A stretch of 64,000 bases of DNA. Origin: an uncultured Lachnospiraceae bacterium (GTDB lineage: Bacteria; Bacillota; Clostridia; Lachnospirales; Lachnospiraceae). This document shows, one piece after another, positions 32,847 through 42,416 of the stretch. The stretch is taken from positions 104,421-168,420 of the forward strand of contig CAJUFE010000002.1 of NCBI GenBank assembly GCA_910585635.1, in the 5' to 3' direction. Below the pieces are notes generated by a model that saw nothing but the letters and a program-made list of their open reading frames with translations, was not told where the DNA came from and did not search any database. The position numbers and the translations under genes were made by a program. Position 1 is the first letter of the stretch. Each line of letters opens with the position of its first letter.

Positions 32847-33764
32847 TCACCTCGCATCCTTCACATCATACCCATAATTTTTCATATAGATCTCACTGTC
32901 CCGCCATTCCTTGCGCACCTTCACCCAGAGGTTTAGGTTCACCTTAGCCTCCAGCATGTCCTCGATCTCCTTGCGGGCCTCGGTGCCGATCCGCTTCAGC
33001 ATGCTGCCGCCCTTGCCGATGATGATCCCCTTGTGGGAGTCCCGCTCACAGATGATGGAGGCCTCGATATCATACAGACCGTTCTTCCTGGCCTTCATCT
33101 TCTCGATCGTCACCGCGATCCCGTGGGGGATCTCATCATCCAAAAGCCGCAGGGCCTTCTCCCGGACCAGCTCCGCCGCGATCTGCCGCATAGGCTGGTC
33201 CGTCACCGTATCCTCGTCATAAAACTGGGGTCCCTCCGGCACATATTTGAACAGAAGCTCCAAAAGGAGGTCCGTGTTCTTCCCCTTTAACGCCGACAGC
33301 GGGACGATCTCCGCAAAGGGGCAGATATCCTTATAGGCCGCGATAAAGCCCAGGATCTCATCGTGGTCTTTCAGGGTATCCACCTTGTTGATCGCCAGGA
33401 TGACCGGTGTATCCACCCCGCCTAGCTGCTCGGCGATATGCCGTTCCCCCGCACCGATAAAGGTGGTGGGCTCCACCAGCCACACGATCACATCCACATC
33501 CCGCAGGGTATGCTCCGCCACATCCACCATATACTGGCCCAGCTTGTTCTTCGCCTTATGGATCCCCGGCGTATCCACAAATACGATCTGGCCCCGTTCA
33601 TCGGTGTACACGGTCTGGATCTTGTTCCGGGTGGTCTGGGGCTTGCTGGACGTGATCGCGATCTTCTGCCCGATCAGCCGGTTCATCAGGGTGGACTTCC
33701 CCACATTAGGCCGCCCGATCAAGGTGACAAAGCCTGACTTCTTCTCTTGCATATCATTTTCCAT
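32847..33764 (-). CDS. era: GTPase Era
   Basis: The 305-residue protein binds 16S rRNA during 30S assembly. G motifs are GRPNVGKS (G1), DTPG (G3) and NKVD (G4), and the C-terminal KH domain carries GIIIGKGGSMLKRIG. GGAGGAAAGT precedes the ATG. It is upstream of recO on the minus strand, separated by a family B repeat, and follows the M16C protease gene by 26 bases. Confidence 0.96.
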   Translation of the reverse strand: MENDMQEKKSGFVTLIGRPNVGKSTLMNRLIGQKIAITSSKPQTTRNKIQTVYTDERGQIVFVDTPGIHKAKNKLGQYMVDVAEHTLRDVDVIVWLVEPTTFIGAGERHIAEQLGGVDTPVILAINKVDTLKDHDEILGFIAAYKDICPFAEIVPLSALKGKNTDLLLELLFKYVPEGPQFYDEDTVTDQPMRQIAAELVREKALRLLDDEIPHGIAVTIEKMKARKNGLYDIEASIICERDSHKGIIIGKGGSMLKRIGTEARKEIEDMLEAKVNLNLWVKVRKEWRDSEIYMKNYGYDVKDAR

Positions 33765-33789
33765 ACTTTCCTCCGCTCTCTATAGGCAG

Positions 33790-36726
33790 TCAGTGGAACA
33801 GGTTCTTTGTGGTGCCAAACAGGTCCGCCTCTGCCCTGATCTTCTCCTCGTTGCCGATCGCGCAGATGCTCCCTGTGGCCAGCATCGCCTCCACGATATC
33901 GGCAAGTCTCCGGATATCCTCCTGGTCCGCGTCTAAGATCTCCTCCCGCTCCGCCTTCATCATCTCGTCCGTCACACCGGAAAGATACGCTGTGACGGCC
34001 CTGGCGCCTTTGATCGAGGGGGGCAGGGGCGTATCCAGCTCACTGATCGCGCCGATCACATATTTGGTCATGTCCCGCTCATCTACGGTAAAGCTGCGCA
34101 GATACGCCGGGATGCCCTGATAGACCTGATCCGTCTCCCGCAGGTTAGGATCCCGATAAGAGACCAGATAGCCCTCCTTAAACCGTCCAAAGCCGCTCAT
34201 ACAGCCATATGCGCCGCCCTGGACCCGCAGCTTCTGCCACAGATGATCATAGTTCAAGATCACCTTCAAGATCTTCAGCGCCCCGGTATAGGGGATGTTG
34301 CTGCCTTCAAAGCTGCCGCACCGGGCCACGTAGTTCACTGGGGAAGAGGTCTTAAAGCCCTCATTCTTGTTCTCCTTTTTAAAGGGGAAGGGATAGCTCT
34401 TCTTGTCGCTCACCTGCAGTGCCTTTGTCAGGATGGGCAGCGTCTCCGGGAGCTTCTTAAAGCCCTCCTCATCTGCCGTATAGCCGATCAGCAGATGGTC
34501 GACGGTGAACAGACGGCCGCAGACCTCCTTAAGCTTTTGGATCAGCCTTGCAGGCGCTCCTTCCTCCTCGTACTCTTTACACTGCTCCTCCAGGAAATGA
34601 TAATAGCCGATCCCCCCGGTGATATCATTAAAGCTGGCCGCCGGCGAGAAATAGGAGGTGGCCCTGGCCACTGCCGCCGAGTGGGAAGCCTGCTCCAGAC
34701 GCATCCTGGCCCTGGAGCGGTTCTCCATCAAGATTTCCCCCAGCCGCTTCTCATCATCCAGCTTAGACCGGGTGAGGACCTCCCTCAAGATCGTAAAGGC
34801 TTGATCGGTCTTTTCGTACAGCACCTTGATCTTCGCGCTGAACACACCGGTGAAGACCCCCGGCTGCCTTAAGTCCCCATAGGCGGTGACCGAAAGGTCC
34901 AGGCCGCCGGTGTTCAGATAGATCTCGCTGGTCAGGTCCGCGTAGCTGTGGTCCTCTGTGTCCACATAGCCCAGGACCGACTTTAAGAGCCCCACATAGG
35001 GGAGGTCCTCTGCCGGGACGCCCTTGGTGTCAAATAAGAGCTGGATATAGGCGATGCCTGCGGTAAAGATGGACTGGTGGATCACCCGGACCCCCTCCAC
35101 CTCCTTGACCGGGCACTGGATCTTCTCCGGCTCCCGGCCGATATCCTTCCGCTCAAGCAACGGGATCTTCTTTAGATCCTCCTGGGAGGATGGGGTCTCC
35201 TGGTATTCCCGCAGGGCCTTGGTCCGGGCGATGAGCGTGCCCACCTCCTCCGGGCTCAAGGAGGCCTTATAGGCGGCCAGCTTTTCCGCCAGCGCCTGCT
35301 CCTGCTTAGCGGTCAGGTTCTTCTTGGGCAGCAGGGTGATCACCGCTTCAAAGGGCACATCCAGCAGATAGTCCCGGATCAGTCCCTCAAAATACCCTTC
35401 CTCCACCTTCTCCTTTAAGAAGTCAAAGGTCTTCTGATACTCCAGATGGAGCATGGGGTCCCCGCCGTAGAGCCAGCTGTCCATACACCACAGGCCGTAC
35501 ATCAGCCCTTTAGGCGCGGAACCGTAATCAGCCTCCCGGTAACGGAACTCATGATAGTTGAGCCCCGCCAGTAAGCTCCTCTTATCGATCCCCTGGTCCG
35601 CCAGCTTCCGCAGGGTCCCCTTGACCACGGCCAGGAACTCCCCCTTCCGCCTGGCATCTGCATTTTTGGCGATCACAGAGAAATACGGCTGGAGGATGCC
35701 GCTCTCGTAGCCGCCGAACACATCCTCCCCGATCCCCGCATCCACCAGCGCCTGCTTTAAGGGCGCTCCCGGCGCATCCAGCAAGGTATATTCCAGGATC
35801 TGGAAGGCCACATAGAGGATCGGATCTAAGTCGGTCCCCACCACCGTGTTCACGGAGAAATAGGCATTGCCCTCCTCGCCCTCGTCCTCTGTCACCGGAT
35901 AATAGAACTCCTTCTCCACCGGCCGTTCAAAAGGCTTTTGGAGATGGATCTCGGAGTCCACCTCTCTGGCCTCATAATGGCACAGATAGGCCTCATCCAG
36001 CCAGGTCAGCTTCTCCTCCATATCCATATCGCCATACAGATAGATATAGCTGTTGCTGGGATGATAGGACCGGCTGTGATAAGCCGTGAACTTCTCATAG
36101 GTCAGCTCCGGTATCCTGGCCGGGTCGCCGCCGGACTCAAAGCCATAACAGGTGTCCGGGAACAGCTCATGGGTGATCATCCGGTCTAAGAGGCTTTCCG
36201 GGGAGGAAAAGGCCCCCTTCATCTCATTATATACCACCCCGTTGAGGGTGATGGGCCCGTCCGCATCCTCCAGCTCGTAATGCCAGCCCTCCTGCAGGAA
36301 GATGTTCTCCTCCTTGTGGATATTGGGGTGGAGGACCGCGTCCATATACACATCCATCAGGTTCTGGAAATCCTTATCATTACAGCTGGCCACCGGATAC
36401 ACGGTCTTGTCCGGATAGGTCATCGCGTTCAAAAAGGTGTTCAGCGACCCCTTGACCAGCTCCACGAAGGGATCCTTCACCGGGAACTTTTCCGATCCGC
36501 AGAGCACGCTGTGCTCCACGATATGCCAGAGGCCGGTATCATCGTCCGGAGGCGTACGGAAGCCTATGCTGAACACCTTGTTATCATCCTCATTCATCAT
36601 CAGGAAGAGCCTGGCCCCCGTCTTTTTATGGCGGAGCACCACCCCCAGAGAATCCATCTCCCGGATCTCTCTCTCCTCTATCAGCTCATAGGCCGACAGC
36701 TTCCCAAGCCCAGATCTTTTCATCAT
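33790..36726 (-). CDS. M16C-family zinc metalloprotease (presequence protease-like)
   Basis: The 978-residue protein belongs to the insulinase superfamily, PreP subfamily, which degrades peptides in the cytoplasm. The inverted zinc motif HIVEH (residues 67-71 region, HIVEHSVLCGSEKFP) and a distal Glu in the same domain are present. Four M16 domains fit the length, with the linker near the middle and a C-terminal Arg/Tyr pair region (GGAYGCMSGFG). It is translated just ahead of era. Its physiological substrates are not deducible. Confidence 0.9.
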   Translation of the reverse strand: MMKRSGLGKLSAYELIEEREIREMDSLGVVLRHKKTGARLFLMMNEDDNKVFSIGFRTPPDDDTGLWHIVEHSVLCGSEKFPVKDPFVELVKGSLNTFLNAMTYPDKTVYPVASCNDKDFQNLMDVYMDAVLHPNIHKEENIFLQEGWHYELEDADGPITLNGVVYNEMKGAFSSPESLLDRMITHELFPDTCYGFESGGDPARIPELTYEKFTAYHSRSYHPSNSYIYLYGDMDMEEKLTWLDEAYLCHYEAREVDSEIHLQKPFERPVEKEFYYPVTEDEGEEGNAYFSVNTVVGTDLDPILYVAFQILEYTLLDAPGAPLKQALVDAGIGEDVFGGYESGILQPYFSVIAKNADARRKGEFLAVVKGTLRKLADQGIDKRSLLAGLNYHEFRYREADYGSAPKGLMYGLWCMDSWLYGGDPMLHLEYQKTFDFLKEKVEEGYFEGLIRDYLLDVPFEAVITLLPKKNLTAKQEQALAEKLAAYKASLSPEEVGTLIARTKALREYQETPSSQEDLKKIPLLERKDIGREPEKIQCPVKEVEGVRVIHQSIFTAGIAYIQLLFDTKGVPAEDLPYVGLLKSVLGYVDTEDHSYADLTSEIYLNTGGLDLSVTAYGDLRQPGVFTGVFSAKIKVLYEKTDQAFTILREVLTRSKLDDEKRLGEILMENRSRARMRLEQASHSAAVARATSYFSPAASFNDITGGIGYYHFLEEQCKEYEEEGAPARLIQKLKEVCGRLFTVDHLLIGYTADEEGFKKLPETLPILTKALQVSDKKSYPFPFKKENKNEGFKTSSPVNYVARCGSFEGSNIPYTGALKILKVILNYDHLWQKLRVQGGAYGCMSGFGRFKEGYLVSYRDPNLRETDQVYQGIPAYLRSFTVDERDMTKYVIGAISELDTPLPPSIKGARAVTAYLSGVTDEMMKAEREEILDADQEDIRRLADIVEAMLATGSICAIGNEEKIRAEADLFGTTKNLFH

Positions 36727-36763
36727 AAACAGCCTCTCTTTTTATCAATGTTTTCTCGTATCC

Positions 36764-37735
36764 TTACATATTTCCCATAAACCGATCTTTTAATATGGCA
36801 AAACTCTCCCGCACGCACATATGGATGAACAGCACCGGGTCCGCGCTGGCCGATACGCCCCGCAGCTCCTTAAGACCGCACCGCTCCCCGATCCTCATGG
36901 CGCGGTACAAGTGGAAATTGCTGGTCAGCACACCGATATCCAGCGGCTTGTCCGGTAAGATCTCCGCCAGCATCATGGCCGGCGTCTCCTCCCTGGCCAG
37001 CTGGATATGCCGCACCGGGACTTTAGGCAGCCGAAAGTCCACCGTCTGGCTGGTGCTGCGCAGTACCTCGGCATGTCCCTCCAGCTTCCGGATGAAACGC
37101 TCCAGCTCCATCCTCCGGATCTGCTCCTGCCGCCTGGCCTCCCTGCGCATCTCCTTTTCCAGCTCCCGCTGGTACTCGATCACGGTCTTGCTGCAGAGCA
37201 TGTTCTCCTTCGTGTTGGTGGAATAATTCTCCAAAAGCATCTGCTCCGGCGCCACGCCGTTGTACCGCAGATACTCTGCCATGGCCATGGCCTCCGTAGT
37301 GGGCTCATCCGCCCCTCTCCCGCCGGAGAGCACCAGCTTCGTCTCCGGGTGCTCCTGGGCATAGAAGATGGCCTTGTCCAGGCGACGTTTCAGGGAAGCG
37401 CTGATATCATCCTCCCGCACCTTCGCGCCCAGCACGATCAGGTAGTCCAGATGCTCCGGGTCGGTCCGGATCATCCCGCTGAAGATCAGCACCTGGAGAC
37501 CTACGAAGACCACCAGGCCGGTGATGCAGAGGGTCACGATGGTGACCGGGATCCGCAGGGGCACACGCCTCCTGTTCTGCTGGTAAAAGCGCAGCCCCTC
37601 CGCCAGCAAAAAGCACAAGATCCCCAGGGCCGGCCAGAACCATGCCATAGATGTCTCGATACCCGAATAGACCACGATGATCCCAAAATACACCAGACTC
37701 AATACCCCCATGATGCTCAAAATAGCGACCAACAT
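36764..37735 (-). CDS. YdcF/SanA-type DUF218 membrane protein
   Basis: The 323-residue protein has three to four N-terminal membrane helices (to about residue 90) and then a DUF218 domain: DYLIVLGAKVREDDISASLKRRLDKA, LVLSGGRGADEPTTEAMAMAEYL, LLENYSTNTKENM and GVLTSNFHLYRAM. A charged insert (EKEMRREARRQEQIRRMELER) of about 65 residues interrupts the domain. Relatives affect envelope integrity or bind SAM; the role is unknown. The ATG at 37735 follows GAGGTGAGGGAG. A CTAG-ended palindromic element lies just upstream. Confidence 0.8.
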   Translation of the reverse strand: MLVAILSIMGVLSLVYFGIIVVYSGIETSMAWFWPALGILCFLLAEGLRFYQQNRRRVPLRIPVTIVTLCITGLVVFVGLQVLIFSGMIRTDPEHLDYLIVLGAKVREDDISASLKRRLDKAIFYAQEHPETKLVLSGGRGADEPTTEAMAMAEYLRYNGVAPEQMLLENYSTNTKENMLCSKTVIEYQRELEKEMRREARRQEQIRRMELERFIRKLEGHAEVLRSTSQTVDFRLPKVPVRHIQLAREETPAMMLAEILPDKPLDIGVLTSNFHLYRAMRIGERCGLKELRGVSASADPVLFIHMCVRESFAILKDRFMGNM

Positions 37736-37786
37736 CTCCCTCACCTCATTTCTCTTTCGCAGACCCGCCGTCCCCTCTGCCATCCT

Positions 37787-37952
37787 CTAGAGCGTGTTTG
37801 AAAATTGCTTTCTGGTAGCTGTGCGTTCCACTTTGTGGGAGATTTGGCCCAAATGAACGCGGCGTAGTGGGCTACGTTAAGTGAATTTGGGCCAAATATA
37901 CCGCGAAGTGGGGCGCGCAGATGCCGGGAATGAATTTTCAAACACGCTCTAG
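37787..37952. mobile_element. 166-base CTAG-ended MITE-like element
   Basis: Perfect 20-base inverted ends begin CTAGAGCGTGTTTG (37787) and end CAAACACGCTCTAG (37952). The interior is itself an imperfect palindrome (AGATTTGGCCCAAAT paired with ATTTGGGCCAAATAT-type bases). No transposase is present. It provides the TAG stop of the U32 gene. Size, ends and position fit a miniature inverted-repeat element. Confidence 0.8.
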
Positions 37953-39190
37953 GCCTCACTGCGCCGCAGGATATCATAGGGTCCCAGGCGTATTTCCCCG
38001 CAGGGTGCATCCAAAGCCACCCACAGGATCTGTCTGGCATGGGGCGCGCTCTCTATAGCCTCCCCCTCCTGGCTCCAGATCTGCCGGACCGTCACCTCCT
38101 GATCCCGGCCGTCCGGCCTCATGACCTCGATCCGGTCCCCAAGGGAAAATTTATTCTTCTGTTCGATCCTGCACCGGCCCTTTTCGTCCACCTCTTCCAC
38201 GGTCCCCAGATAGGTGTAGTTCTTCTGATAGGTGCTCTCGCCGTAGATCTGGCCCTCCTGGCCCGGCTTCCCAAAGTAAAACCCGGTAGAGTACTCCCGG
38301 CAGGTACACTTTAGGATCTCCTCCCGATACCACTTAAGCTCCTGCCGGTACTGCTCCACGTCTCTCTTGCAGCTGTCGATCGCCCGGCGATAGGTCCTGG
38401 CCACCGTGGCCACATAGAGGGCGTTCTTCATCCGCCCCTCCACCTTAAAGCTGTCGATCCCGGCCGCTAAAAGCTCCGGCACATGCTCGATCATGCAAAG
38501 ATCCCTGGAATTAAAAAGAAAGGTCCCTCTTTCATTCTCAAAGACCGGCATATACTCGCCCGGCCTGGTCTCCTCCACCACCCCGTACTTCCACCGGCAG
38601 GGGTGTGTACAGGCTCCCTGGTTGGCATCCCGCCCGGCCAGATAGTTGCTGAGCAGGCACCGTCCGGAGTAGGAGATGCACATGGCCCCGTGGACAAAGC
38701 ATTCGATCTCCATCTCCCGGGGGATATCCTGCCGGATCTTGCGGATCTCCTCCAAAGTCAGCTCTCTGGCGCAGACCACCCGCTTAGCGCCTAAGTCCCA
38801 CCAGAAGCGGAAGGTCCCTGCATTGGTATTGTTCGCCTGGGTACTGATATGGATGTCCACATCCGGCAGCACCCGCCTGGCGATGGTGAACACACCGGGG
38901 TCCGCGATGATCAGCGCATCCATCCCCACATCCTTTAACTCCTGGAAATAGGCCTCCACCCCGGCTAAGTCTCGGTCATGGGCCAGGATATTGGCCGTGA
39001 TATATACCTTCACGCCCCGGCGGTGGGCGAAGGCCACCCCTTCACGGATCTGGGGCATGGAAAAATTCTTCGCCTTGGCCCGCAGCCCGAAGGCCTCCCC
39101 GCCGATGTACACCGCGTCCGCACCGTAGGCCACCGCGGTCTTTAGGACCTCTAAGCTGCCTGCCGGGATCAGTAACTCCGTCTCTCTCAT
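37949..39190 (-). CDS. Peptidase U32-family protein (TrhP-like)
   Basis: The 413-residue protein has the U32 signature with spaced Cys residues (ECFVHGAMCISYSGRCLLS) and the N-terminal ELLIPAGSLEVLKTAVAYGADAVYIGG barrel start. Members such as TrhP hydroxylate U34 of tRNA using prephenate and an iron-sulfur cluster. The neighbouring trmR-type methyltransferase acts on the same base, which supports that role. The TAG stop is inside the CTAG end of a palindromic element, so the last residues (RRSEA) may have been altered by insertion. Confidence 0.85.
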   Translation of the reverse strand: MRETELLIPAGSLEVLKTAVAYGADAVYIGGEAFGLRAKAKNFSMPQIREGVAFAHRRGVKVYITANILAHDRDLAGVEAYFQELKDVGMDALIIADPGVFTIARRVLPDVDIHISTQANNTNAGTFRFWWDLGAKRVVCARELTLEEIRKIRQDIPREMEIECFVHGAMCISYSGRCLLSNYLAGRDANQGACTHPCRWKYGVVEETRPGEYMPVFENERGTFLFNSRDLCMIEHVPELLAAGIDSFKVEGRMKNALYVATVARTYRRAIDSCKRDVEQYRQELKWYREEILKCTCREYSTGFYFGKPGQEGQIYGESTYQKNYTYLGTVEEVDEKGRCRIEQKNKFSLGDRIEVMRPDGRDQEVTVRQIWSQEGEAIESAPHARQILWVALDAPCGEIRLGPYDILRRSEA

Positions 39191-39200
39191 GCTATCCCTT

Positions 39201-39890
39201 TCATGTCCACAAATGGCGATCTCGATCGATCCAGCTGCCCTTACATTTTTTCACACTGACCGTCACCCCGTCGCCGATCGGGACGATCGCAGTCTCCAGC
39301 CCCTCCATCCTCTTGAGCCGGGACAGGTATCCCCGCATCCGGCTGTGGATCGTCCGGTCCCTGCGCTCCACGGCAAACCGCGACTGGAGGATATCGCCCT
39401 CCTGGAGCACATTGTCCGAGATCAGGACCCCGCCCGGCCGCAGCCGCTCCAGCACCGCAGGCAGCCAGGTAAGATACTGTCCCTTGGCAGCGTCCATAAA
39501 GATCAGGTCAAAGGCCTCCTTCGGCAGGGTGGGCAAGATCGCGCCCGCATCCCCCTCCAAAAGGCGGACCTGCTCTTTCCTCCCGGCTCTCTTGAAATTC
39601 TCCCGTGCCGCTATGATCCGCTTTTCATAGGACTCGATCGTAGTGATCTGGCAGTCCGGTCCCGCCGCCGAGGCCATGGTGAGGGCCGAATATCCCACGG
39701 CTGTCCCCACCTCCAGGATCGCCTTCGGCCTTACGGCTGCCACCCATGTTTTTAAAAAGGCGCCCGTCTCCTTTCGGATGATGGGCACCCGCTCCGCTCT
39801 GGCTTCCTCTTCGATCTGCTCTAAGATGGGATCCTGGTCCGGCTCCAGCGAGCAGATGAACTCGGTCAGCCTCTCATCTTTCGTCATCAC
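39201..39890 (-). CDS. trmR: Class I SAM O-methyltransferase (TrmR/YrrM-like)
   Basis: The 229-residue enzyme has the catechol-O-methyltransferase-like fold with ILEVGTAVGYSALTMA as SAM motif I and FDLIFMDAAKGQYLTWL as motif for metal and SAM binding. In Bacillus the homologue YrrM/TrmR methylates 5-hydroxyuridine in tRNA, and gene order here (mltG-like, trmR, U32) is the same. Its ATG overlaps the stop of the MltG-like gene by four bases, so the two are translation-coupled. Confidence 0.85.
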   Translation of the reverse strand: MMTKDERLTEFICSLEPDQDPILEQIEEEARAERVPIIRKETGAFLKTWVAAVRPKAILEVGTAVGYSALTMASAAGPDCQITTIESYEKRIIAARENFKRAGRKEQVRLLEGDAGAILPTLPKEAFDLIFMDAAKGQYLTWLPAVLERLRPGGVLISDNVLQEGDILQSRFAVERRDRTIHSRMRGYLSRLKRMEGLETAIVPIGDGVTVSVKKCKGSWIDRDRHLWT

Positions 39891-40285
39891 TCTTTCTCTC
39901 CCTTTTGATCTGCCGCTCCCTCATCCAGGACATCCAGGATATCCCGTGGATCCATGGTGGTATCCAGTACATAGGTCCCGGGGCAGATCTCATATCCATA
40001 GAGCCGGGCCTGGACGGCAAATGCATACGCATTGCGGATCAGGCCCGCCTCCTTTAACATCTGGCCCACCTGGAGGCCGGACTGGTCTTCCTGCACCATC
40101 ACGGTCTTCTCGTAGCCCGCCCCCCTGGTCATGGGGGTGGGGTTAAATACCTCATAGCCGAACTGGTACCCGGCCGTGATCCCTTCGTACAAGATCAGGA
40201 TGACCAGTGCATAGATGATCAGGCGTATGGACACCTTGATGATGGCTGTGGTCACCCGGTTGATATCATTGGCGGTATCGCTCAC
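39887..40285 (-). CDS. Short MltG-like membrane protein
   Basis: The 132-residue protein has one membrane helix (about 15-38) and an extracytoplasmic LysM-like segment (VMVQEDQSGLQVGQMLKEAGLIRNAYAFAV...GTYVLDTTMD), matching the N-terminal part of endolytic transglycosylase MltG. The catalytic domain with the active Glu is absent. Lachnospiraceae carry such a short form at this locus; the conserved order with trmR and ruvX supports orthology with yrrL. Enzyme activity is unlikely, and a scaffold role is possible. Confidence 0.7.
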   Translation of the reverse strand: MSDTANDINRVTTAIIKVSIRLIIYALVILILYEGITAGYQFGYEVFNPTPMTRGAGYEKTVMVQEDQSGLQVGQMLKEAGLIRNAYAFAVQARLYGYEICPGTYVLDTTMDPRDILDVLDEGAADQKGEKE

Positions 40286-40388
40286 GCTCCGGTCACCTCC
40301 TTATCGTTCCAGACTGCCATCCCGCCCGCCATCGCTCCTGCGTGTGCTGCTCGTCTGCTGCAGGCATATGCCGGGCCGGCCTGTCCCG

Positions 40389-42080
40389 TCACACCTCCAT
40401 GATGATCGGCAAGATCATGGGGTTCCGCTTCATCCGCTTCCACAAAAAGTCGCTAAGGGAATCCTTGATCGTGTTCTTGATCTTCCCCCAGTCGTTGACC
40501 CTGTGGCTCAGGCAATCGGCTACCGCGTGGTCCACCACCTTCCTGGCCTCCTCTAAAAGGTCCTCGGACTCACGCACATAGACGAAGCCCCTGGAGACGA
40601 TGTCCGGGCCGGAAAGGAGCTGGTTGCTGTATTTCTCCAGGGTCAGGACCACCACGATGATCCCGTTCTGGGCCAGGTTCTGCCGGTCCCGCAGCACGAT
40701 GTTCCCCACATCGCCCACGCCGAGACCGTCCACTAAGATCCCGCCTGCCGGTACATGGCCGGTGACCTCGCCCTTTTCCGTGCTCAGCTCCAGCACATCG
40801 CCGGAGTTGATCATCAGGATGTTCTCCCCAGGGATCCCCATGGCCCGGGCTAAGGTGGCCTGGGTCATCCGGTGACGGTATTCCCCGTGGACCGGGATCG
40901 AATACTGGGGATGGACCAGGGAATAGATCAGCTTGATCTCCTCCTGGCAGGCGTGGCCGGATACATGGGTATCCTGGAAGATCACCTCCGCCCCCTTCAT
41001 GGACAGCTCGTTGATCACCTTAGCCACCGCCTTCTCGTTCCCCGGGATCGGGTTGGAGCTCATGATGATCACATCGTTGGGGGTGATGGACACCTTCTTG
41101 TGGATCGCCGCCGCCATCCGGGAAAGGGCGGCCATGGACTCTCCCTGGCTGCCGGTGGTGATCAGCACCGTCTTCTCCGGCGGGTAGTTCTTCAGCTGCT
41201 CGATATCGATCAGCGTCCCCTCCGGGATCTTGATGTAGCCCAGCTCGCTGGCCGTGCCGATGACGGTCACCATGCTGCGGCCCTCCACCACCGCCTTCCT
41301 TCCATATTTATAGGCGGTATTGATGATCTGCTGCACCCGGTCCACATTGGACGCGAAGGTGGCCACGATGATCCGCCGGTCCATATGATCGGAGAAGATC
41401 GAATCAAAGGTCTTCCCCACCGTCCGCTCCGAGGCGGTGAACCCGGCCCGTATGGCATTGGTGCTGTCGCACATCAGGGCCAGCACGCCCTTCTTCCCCA
41501 GCTCCGCGAACCGCTGCAGGTCGATCGGATCCCCGAACACCGGGGTATAATCGATCTTAAAGTCGCCGGTGTGGACGATCGTCCCTGCCGGGGAGAAGAT
41601 CGCCAGGGCGGAGGCGTCCGCGATGCTGTGGTTGGTCTTGATGAACTCCACCCGAAAGCATCCCAGGTTCACCGACTGCCCGTGCTTGATCACCTTCCGC
41701 CTGGTGGTCTTTAGCATGTTGTTCTCTTTCAGCTTATTTTCCAATAGCGCCACGGTCAGCTTGGTGCCGTAGACCGGCACGTTCAGCTCCCGCAGCACAT
41801 AGGGCAGCGCGCCGATATGGTCCTCATGGCCATGGGTGAGCACAAAGCCCTTGACCTTATCGATGTTCTGTTTTAGATACGTGACATCCGGGATCACCAG
41901 ATCGATCCCCAGCATATCGTCACTGGGAAATGCCAGCCCACAATCCACGATGATGATGCTGTCCTGGCATTCAAATGCCGTGATGTTCATCCCGATCTGC
42001 TCTAACCCGCCTAAGGGGATGATCTTCACGGTCTCGTTCTTTTTTTCTTTTCCTTTCAATTCCTTACCTCCATCTTTCAT
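40389..42080 (-). CDS. rnj: Ribonuclease J
   Basis: The 563-residue metallo-beta-lactamase/beta-CASP RNase matures and degrades RNA. It has THGHEDHIG (zinc ligands), HTGDFKID, GSQGE, VHGEYRH and the C-terminal GFVYVRE region. The frame opens at ATG 42080, but a TTG at 42059 follows GGAGG by seven bases, and the protein from there (MKGKEKKNETVKIIPLGG) starts close to the usual RNase J N-terminus, so TTG may be the true start. It lies between DUF1292 and the MltG-like gene. Confidence 0.94.
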   Translation of the reverse strand: MKDGGKELKGKEKKNETVKIIPLGGLEQIGMNITAFECQDSIIIVDCGLAFPSDDMLGIDLVIPDVTYLKQNIDKVKGFVLTHGHEDHIGALPYVLRELNVPVYGTKLTVALLENKLKENNMLKTTRRKVIKHGQSVNLGCFRVEFIKTNHSIADASALAIFSPAGTIVHTGDFKIDYTPVFGDPIDLQRFAELGKKGVLALMCDSTNAIRAGFTASERTVGKTFDSIFSDHMDRRIIVATFASNVDRVQQIINTAYKYGRKAVVEGRSMVTVIGTASELGYIKIPEGTLIDIEQLKNYPPEKTVLITTGSQGESMAALSRMAAAIHKKVSITPNDVIIMSSNPIPGNEKAVAKVINELSMKGAEVIFQDTHVSGHACQEEIKLIYSLVHPQYSIPVHGEYRHRMTQATLARAMGIPGENILMINSGDVLELSTEKGEVTGHVPAGGILVDGLGVGDVGNIVLRDRQNLAQNGIIVVVLTLEKYSNQLLSGPDIVSRGFVYVRESEDLLEEARKVVDHAVADCLSHRVNDWGKIKNTIKDSLSDFLWKRMKRNPMILPIIMEV

Positions 42081-42083
42081 CTG

Positions 42084-42362
42084 CTATCTCTGCAGCTCCA
42101 CATCTCCGTCGTCCAAGAGCTGCGTGAAGATCTTGAACAGATCTTCTGCTTCTCTGTCATCCTCCACAAACTGGTACAGAGCCTCTGCTTCCTCTGCCCT
42201 GGAAGTATCCTTGAGGATGTAGCACGCTCCGTCCGCCTCCTCATCCTCTTCATCGGTGACCAAAAGGTAATCGATCCCATTGATCCTGGTCTCTTCCAGC
42301 ACAAAAAGATCCAGATCCTCTCCCTCGTCCGTCCGGAGGGTGATCTTCTTCTCGTTATCCAT
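42084..42362 (-). CDS. DUF1292 (YrzB-like) protein
   Basis: The 92-residue very acidic protein fits DUF1292: ITLRTDEGEDLDLFVLEET, then YLLVTDEEDEEADGACYILKD and a C-terminal helix. Function is unknown. It follows ruvX and precedes rnj, matching the ireB-ruvX-yrzB order conserved in Firmicutes. Spacing to rnj is only three bases. Confidence 0.85.
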   Translation of the reverse strand: MDNEKKITLRTDEGEDLDLFVLEETRINGIDYLLVTDEEDEEADGACYILKDTSRAEEAEALYQFVEDDREAEDLFKIFTQLLDDGDVELQR

Positions 42363-42416
42363 AGCTTCCTTTTCCTTCGGACCTGTCTTTCCTAAAAAAT
42401 ATCTGTCCGTCCTTTT

